From Psococerastis gibbosa (lineage: Eukaryota > Arthropoda > Insecta > Psocodea > Psocidae): a stretch of 64,000 nucleotides of DNA. Below, piece by piece: positions 60,801 to 64,000 of this stretch. A program made the translations under genes and the position numbers. Location: positions 24,385,089 to 24,449,088 of the forward strand of contig OZ020488.1 in NCBI GenBank assembly GCA_963971405.1, read 5' to 3'. Positions within the stretch are counted from its first letter, which is position 1, and each line of letters begins with the position of its first letter. Under the pieces are notes generated by a model, which did not search any database, was not told the DNA's origin, and worked only from the letters and a program-made list of their open reading frames with translations.

Positions 60801-61231
60801 CTGATCCATGCTTCCTTTGCTACGAAGGGGGGGTTACATTACAAAGTTGTAGTTTGCACTTTAATTTACACACAAACATTTTTAAATGCTCGGAATTCGA
60901 GTTCCAGGGAAATTTGACCATAATGAAATTTCCTGCTCGTTCAATCGCAATAGCTTGCTATTGTTGAATCCCATGACGTGACAAACTAAGTCAATTGCCA
61001 GTACGTATTGTCATCAGCCATCCATTAACCCTTCTGCAGCCACGTCTTGTGCCAATGGTCTTACTATAGAGGTAACTTATCTGTCTAACTATGCTCTGTG
61101 GTAATGGAAGCTTGGGCCGGTCTTCTTTCTGTAGACTACACTGTTGCTTGCTGTGTTTGTTTCAAACCTGTTACTTTTGCTTGCAGGAAGAAACACCTCA
61201 AGGATTTTTTGAGGACCACGGACTCGGATAA
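48377..61231 (+). CDS. AP1S2: AP-1 clathrin adaptor sigma subunit
   Basis: Exons 48,377-48,664, 52,886-53,023 and 61,187-61,231, all phase 0 with GT-AG junctions: 156 aa. Sequence is close to vertebrate AP1S proteins over its full length: [86 protein letters not shown]-terminus EDHGLG. The sigma chain has a longin fold and pairs with gamma-adaptin in the AP-1 core; with it, it contributes to dileucine signal recognition for trans-Golgi/endosome sorting. The start ATG follows a TTTTAG acceptor, so an upstream 5' UTR exon is needed (or one adding a further Met, as in AP1S1). Introns of 4.2 and 8.2 kb hold a complete hAT element, MITEs and a second terminal exon. Orthology to AP1S2 rather than the single invertebrate AP-1 sigma cannot be settled here. 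Confidence 0.95.
48870..48930. repeat. Family B fragment
   Basis: GGATCTACGGGGGG followed by TAAGTAAATTCATAAGATAG, shared with 23,655-23,690. Short and lacking the paired C runs. Confidence 0.5.
49052..51598 (+). mobile_element. Complete hAT-family DNA transposon
   Basis: Perfect 13-bp terminal inverted repeats TAGGGTTGCCAGA/TCTGGCAACCCTA and perfect 8-bp target duplications CCTACAGG (49,044-49,051 and 51,599-51,606), the hAT signature. The left subterminal region has at least five GTCCGG/CCGGAC motifs within ~95 bp, likely transposase sites; the right has one. A single intact 642-codon ORF lies inside. It is in AP-1 sigma intron 1, sense orientation. Integrity of ends, duplication and ORF indicates a recent, possibly still mobile insertion. 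Confidence 0.95.
49359..51287 (+). CDS. hAT transposase
   Basis: 642 aa, uninterrupted. N-terminal BED-like zinc finger with C48-x2-C51 and H68-x5-H74. Likely catalytic D182 ([11 protein letters not shown]), D246 ([11 protein letters not shown]), a CHDH motif (275-278), the conserved RW (TRWLS, W338) and E581 in the C-terminal dimerisation block ([20 protein letters not shown]). All elements expected for cut-and-paste hAT transposition are present. A start at MDRERDSEF gives the full length, and AT-rich leader sequence precedes it. Its base composition is not obviously different from the host intron. Confidence 0.93.
   Translation: MDRERDSEFQVKGNANKKMRRMCHYNVEWEADFSWLAKDSKVETSAFCKLCHNNFTIGFDGLKAVKNHGNRKKHMEAEAARTQSLRMEKFFVRQKDTMQKEKVSIAEITEVFHSVKHHTSYLAQDCYTKVMKMVITDSDIVKQMTGGRTKCSAIVNHVLYPHAMEIALKDLKTNIPFSVATDASNKGNKKFYPVVAQYFMPNGIRHKILDFYEDPFEDSRSVKEKLCEVLTKSKLSWKMVTAYGADNTSVNFGVNNSVFQKLASEENADIFAGHCHDHIFHNCAKYALKVISLDVENLVSKIFGEFSCSAKRREELKECFSFFESDYHEVLRHVPTRWLSLFRAVDRVLSSWEPIKMYFLEKGEENCPKVIWDFLKDQEDQLASESNPTIHELYLYFIHNLMAAFQEVLLMLEKKTTTAFNLHYVMVKFRNELLKKIRDNFFGMKVQMAFRRGHIEKTKIDKFTEEALNAYHRAVNYLEKWYPYDSSKFKLYSCLDLVRTFPNLNEIVDIWMASPWKDKLASDNIYSELSALESVLPSLKSLEVSSLEMWCEFFKKEESAPNLLKVLQYVLSVPVSNAHVERIFSVMGNLWTNERNRLSINTVKSELCVFFNIEESCTDFAASIAENKALLKATASSDKYGA
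51806..51838. repeat. Poly-A tract
   Basis: A run of more than 30 A immediately upstream of the tRNA-like foldback unit, possibly the tail of a retroposed sequence. Confidence 0.7.
51903..52149. repeat. Foldback with tRNA-like arms, copy 2
   Basis: Ends CCGAAATTGGAAGATAT and CCTCTAGTTCCGG. Arms carry tRNA-like 3' halves (B box GGTTCGAATCC on the right; ATACGAACCC complement on the left), each with an outward T run. Between them lies a second palindrome, AGAACAGTTAATGTGTATCC / GGATACACATCAACTGTTCT with CTCTTCTTATAT/ATATAAGAAGAG. Shares upstream sequence with copy 1 (TATAACACTGACATTAAA). In AP-1 sigma intron 1. Confidence 0.78.
52150..52885. other. AP-1 sigma intron 1, 3' part
   Basis: No repeat or exon recognised up to the TTTTCAG acceptor. 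Confidence 0.5.
53024..54985. other. AP-1 sigma intron 2, 5' part
   Basis: Blank AT-rich DNA; a 71-codon frame at 53,548 has no recognisable motif. Confidence 0.5.
54986..55369. mobile_element. Composite (two nested) MITE
   Basis: Outer arms GGCGCCCATTCCACCGACC / GGTCGATGGAATGGGCACC, with GTGACGTGGTAGCAGACATT and its complement AATGTCTGCTACCACGTCAC. At the loop (after TTCAAGACTTA) sits an inner element 55,057-55,298 (GGCGGGGTTTCCACC to GGTGGAAACGCCACC) with ~150 bp of unique interior, including CCCATGACGCCATTTTT in reverse, shared with 39,460-39,630. The junction is the same as in the composite at 39,364. Confidence 0.82.
55370..56106. other. AP-1 sigma intron 2
   Basis: No supported feature; frames at 55,459-56,018 show no motif. 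Confidence 0.5.
56581..56676 (+). pseudogene. Tc1-like transposase fragment (central)
   Basis: Reads [20 protein letters not shown] then [11 protein letters not shown] and a stop. This is the Tc1/mariner block around the second catalytic position, normally W..VVWSDES.F: the Asp is kept and Glu is changed to Lys. It ends where the inverted arm begins. Confidence 0.75.
56674..56812 (-). pseudogene. Tc1-like transposase fragment (N-terminal)
   Basis: The minus strand reads [20 protein letters not shown] then [17 protein letters not shown], the second helix-turn-helix region of Tc1-like transposases. It continues in register with the plus-strand copy (shared KRRRACGN) but stops at the foldback centre. 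Upstream codons contain stops. Confidence 0.7.
57613..57832. mobile_element. Hairpin MITE carrying a U4 insertion
   Basis: Ends GGCGCTTGTTCCACC / GGTGGAATAAGCGCC. Left arm GTCAATAGTGATAGTAAATG with core TTGACGTGGTAGCAGACATT, then inverted core and arm. The right arm is interrupted after CTATCACTAT by 72 bp of U4 snRNA-like sequence and resumes with an 8-bp near-duplicate (ATCACTGT). The sibling at 39,883 shows the uninterrupted arm. Confidence 0.88.
57731..57801 (+). pseudogene. U4 snRNA 5'-fragment retropseudogene
   Basis: About 71 nt matching the 5' third of U4 snRNA: GCTTTGCGCAGCGGCGATAT (stem II region), the 5' stem-loop with its kink-turn (CCAATGAGG...ACCGAGG, the 15.5K/SNU13 site), then GCGATTATTGCTAGTTGAAA (stem I). 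It stops before the central domain and Sm site. Flanked by ATCACTAT (57,723-57,730) and ATCACTGT (57,803-57,810), an 8-bp target duplication with one difference. It begins at or within a base of the U4 5' end and is 3'-truncated with no A tail. It cannot form a working snRNP. The identification comes from remembered U4 sequence, but the kink-turn and stem I matches are extensive. Confidence 0.88.
57833..58352. other. AP-1 sigma intron 2
   Basis: No repeat recognised. Confidence 0.5.
58353..58397 (+). CDS. AP1S2: Alternative terminal coding exon of AP-1 sigma
   Basis: After a strong acceptor (GTTTTTTCCTAAG) the phase-0 frame reads [18 protein letters not shown]: 14 codons, the same length as the downstream last exon ([14 protein letters not shown]), and closely like sigma C-termini of the DEAPRSxLEEIGL type. 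Joined to exon 2 (...DLLQE) it gives a second 156-aa isoform. An AATAAA at 58,731 could end this shorter transcript. It lies 5.3 kb into intron 2. Vertebrate AP1S genes are known to vary at this C-terminus. Expression is not shown by the sequence. Confidence 0.8.
   Translation, partial: DEAVEGALKDIGLL
58398..61186. other. AP-1 sigma intron 2, 3' part
   Basis: Contains AATAAA at 58,731 (possible poly-A signal of the short isoform). Otherwise no repeat or exon recognised. Confidence 0.5.
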
Positions 61232-62449
61232 ACTACTTTTCAATGAAAATAACTTAAATAATATGTCGACTGCATTGTGAGAACGTTTTTTGTTTTATTC
61301 AATAAGTAGCCTCATGGTTGTGGATGGGATAACCCTATAAGCAGTCATTGGAGCTAATTCAATTGATTGTGTGGTTTAAACCTGCTCTACTGCAGTTGTG
61401 GCTTCTTCTCCTTAGAGCTCCTTCGATAAACAGACAAGTATGCTAACAAGGCCATTTTCCAAGTTGCCACGCCCATGTAGCCATTGTGTCACCAACTCAG
61501 AATATGCTCGTTAGTTTACCAACGTTATAACTACATTATTTATCTCAGCGTGCCCTTTCTGATGTTAATTATCTGGCCCGTTGAATCTGTGAATCAGAGT
61601 AATATCCCCCCTCCCCCGCACACACAAATACAGTATGTACACTAGGATTTTATTTTGGGAAGTTCAAACTTTTGAGACGAGACCGCATCCAGGGCAAGTC
61701 GACGGGGTTAGGCGAAGCCCCCCCCCCCCCCTGCTAGTCACTTTATAGCGACATACTGGCCTCACAGGTCATATAGCTGTATCCACTGTCATAGTTATGG
61801 AGGAAGTGAGGGTCCGGGGTTTCCCCTCGGGGAAAATTTTAAAAATGTAAAAAGTTTATTTAGCTTACGTATTTCAACACAATGTATTTATTTTATTATA
61901 AACAAAACATTATTTTACATTTGTGATGTATTAAATATTTCTTCATTGCAATGCTGGGCGGACCCCAACCGCACTCATCATGGCAACAACTAACCTAGCT
62001 ATTATACTGTAGGAACATATGGATTAGTCCAACTACGTTCGATGTAATATCGCCCGGGAGCCTGTTCTGGCGCTATTTTTATTATATAAATAAGAGGTTT
62101 ATCGGTAGGCCTTGTAGTCGAAATATCATGCGACCGAGACAAAAGCAATATTGCATGTTAACAAAGTAATCATTATTGGTTGGATATTCTGTTCTATTTT
62201 ATGTTATTTGCATTAGCTTTTCGTCTGATTTGCTTAGAGTCCGTGTAATGTAATTATAGTAGGGCCTACTACATAATATTATTACACGTATTATGTTAAT
62301 AATGAATTAATGTAGCTTACTAATCCCCCTTTCTGTAATTTAGATGAAATACTCGTCAACTCCAATGCACATTCAATAGTTTATTTTATGTTAACTGATT
62401 TTGGGCGCAATTGCAGCATTGTTTTACAATCAACTTCTATGCTTCTCAT
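61232..62449. other. 3' flank of AP-1 sigma
   Basis: Presumed 3' UTR followed by intergenic DNA. No AATAAA close to the stop (AATAAG at ~61,299). A C run lies at 61,717-61,731 in a sequence reminiscent of the C-run repeats elsewhere. Confidence 0.45.
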
Positions 62450-62660
62450 AAATAAATAAGGACTTTTTGTTCTTTTACTAAGCCAACCTAGCGGAGTTAG
62501 GGCTATAAAGCCCTCTCTTACACTCAACTAGGAAAGCCTGGGACCGCCTGCTTTACATGCCCTCCGAAGCATGGCCAGAAAATGTAGCCAGTGGGTGGCT
62601 CGAACCAACAGCCTTTCGGGTGAAAGTCGGCGTCCGTGCCACTACTCTACATGTCCCGGC
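62450..62660 (-). mobile_element. tRNA-derived SINE, copy 2
   Basis: Very similar to 2,229-2,451 (shared GCCAACCTAGCGGAGTTAGG, GGCTATAAAGCCCTCTCTTA). The minus strand begins GCCGGGACATGTAGAGTAGT (A-box region), B box GGTTCGAGCC, tail (AATA)n at 62,450. Better preserved than copy 1. Confidence 0.8.
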
Positions 62661-62687
62661 ATAGATAAAATAAAAAGAGTTAATTTA

Positions 62688-62827
62688 GGCGGGGTTTCCA
62701 TTGACCTCGTTTGTGAAAGCTACCGTAATATTGACGTGGTAGCAGACATTAAAGACAGTCTAAAAATGTCTGCTACCACGTCAATATCACGGTAGCTTTC
62801 ACAAACGAGGTCAATGGAAACACCGCC
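62688..62827. mobile_element. Hairpin MITE, intact
   Basis: A 140-bp near-perfect palindrome GGCGGGGTTTCCATTGACC to GGTCAATGGAAACACCGCC, flanked by TA (62,686-62,687; 62,828-62,829), core TTGACGTGGTAGCAGACATT around AAAGACAGTCTAAAA. Clean example of the family. Confidence 0.9.
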
Positions 62828-64000
62828 TAATGAATACTCAACCAATAATTGGAAAACTTGCTCAAGAAGTAAGACATTCACAGCATATAGTGATTTTATT
62901 AATTTTTAACCCTCACGCAGAAATTACAAAAATTGTAAACAAGCGAAGTACGTAAATATACTTATATTATTATTAATGTCGTTAATTTTAATTAATGTAC
63001 TTTCGATATTAAAGTTTACCATAAATTGTAGCACAGTGCCCTTTCTAGGAGACGAAAACTATACAAACTTAAAGTTACTCACTTACCGGTATCGTACTGC
63101 TAACCACTGCCAGCAGAAAAGATAATGTTCATGAAAGCATAAATAAAAATGCATGCCCTAAGTAAGTTTATTTCATTAAAAAAATATCTCAGTCTTAGAA
63201 CTTTGTTCAGTTTTGTTCTTGAGAAATATGAGAGTCAATCCCTTTTACTAATGCCAGCCGTCACTTTCGTATATTTTCTGCAAAAGAAAAGGTAAAAGGA
63301 TTTTAAATTCTTAGAACAACAACAATATATTATATTTTAGGAAACATTTAATTAAAACATTATAAATTAAAATGTATAAGAATATATGACAATTAATTTA
63401 CCCACAAATTTGTAATCTGTAAAGCATGGTCGGTATATGTATAATCTACAATAAACGAATCTTTAAACATCAAAAATAATTATTATTAACAAACAATAAT
63501 TTAACACGCTGCGAAATCCAAATAACTCCAATCCACTCATTAAAAGCTAGCATACCTACTTCAAGGGCATGTTGTTATGCTTCTGCTGTCAAAAGAAATC
63601 ATCCTATGCGGCTTCTTCCGCAGCTGTCTACTTGTTAAAAATTTAATACTGTATGAAATTAAGTATTATAATAAGGGAAATATATAAATATGATACATAA
63701 CATGAATAAATAATATAAATTAAGCATTATAATTAATAAACATATTGCAATGAAATTAACACAGCCACATGAAACAGCAATTGAAGGTTTAAAAATATTA
63801 ACATAAACCGCTTTGTTATAATATTATAACATCCACTATACACATCCTAAAAATATACATGTCAAGCTTTGTTAAGAGACTATCAGTATTTTGTAAAAAA
63901 ATCAATGATCGTAGACCATCATAGAAGTCACACTCATACCTAAGAAGAAATGTCCCTCTGGTTATTAAAGGTGTGGAAAGAGCGCATGTCTTCTAGTTTT
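62828..64000. other. Intergenic, nothing recognised
   Basis: AT-rich DNA to the window end, no supported feature. Confidence 0.5.

Overview
The window is nuclear DNA from an animal, most likely a protostome and plausibly an arthropod. It is AT-rich, with spliced genes (GT-AG introns up to 8 kb), three deeply conserved animal genes and a heavy load of invertebrate-type transposable elements. A U4 snRNA fragment in the window reads like insect U4 from memory. No species can be named from the sequence alone.

Layout. Positions 1-24,660 hold no gene I can support. They contain repeats: tRNA-derived SINEs, a repeat with tRNA-like arms, an abundant unclassified ~0.9 kb repeat ('family A'), non-LTR retrotransposon scraps, and a Penelope-like element (PLE) at 17,634-20,198 nested in a family A copy. 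UBE2J1, an ER-anchored ubiquitin-conjugating enzyme, lies at 24,663-26,810 (+, four exons, 274 aa). CEP290, a ciliary transition-zone coiled-coil protein, occupies 30,940-47,718 (-, ten exons, 1,968 aa in a model that keeps phase at every junction). Its 7.7 kb intron is packed with foldback elements, MITEs and two divergent THAP-domain exons. The sigma subunit of the AP-1 clathrin adaptor starts head-to-head with CEP290, with 658 bp between start codons, and runs 48,377-61,231 (+, three coding exons, 156 aa). A second, mutually exclusive terminal coding exon is predicted at 58,353.

Mobile DNA stands out. There is a structurally complete hAT transposon (49,052-51,598) with intact ORF, 13-bp inverted repeats and a perfect 8-bp target duplication. 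The PLE has a full ORF but has lost the catalytic Asp pair of its reverse transcriptase in frame; its inverted terminal repeats carry hammerhead-like motifs. A MITE family with a shared hairpin core and TA flanks repeatedly inserts into itself. Two large TA-flanked foldbacks are present, one made of two Tc1-like transposases head to head.

Least expected finds: a 5' fragment of U4 snRNA retroposed into one arm of a MITE; repeats whose inverted arms are half tRNA-like molecules; an almost perfect RFX X-box 255 bp upstream of CEP290; and the alternative last exon of AP-1 sigma. UBE2J1 acts in ER-associated degradation, CEP290 at the ciliary base and AP-1 sigma in trans-Golgi/endosome sorting. 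They share no pathway beyond general secretory and ciliary trafficking, and their adjacency is probably incidental. All models come from reading the sequence; no alignment or database search was run.
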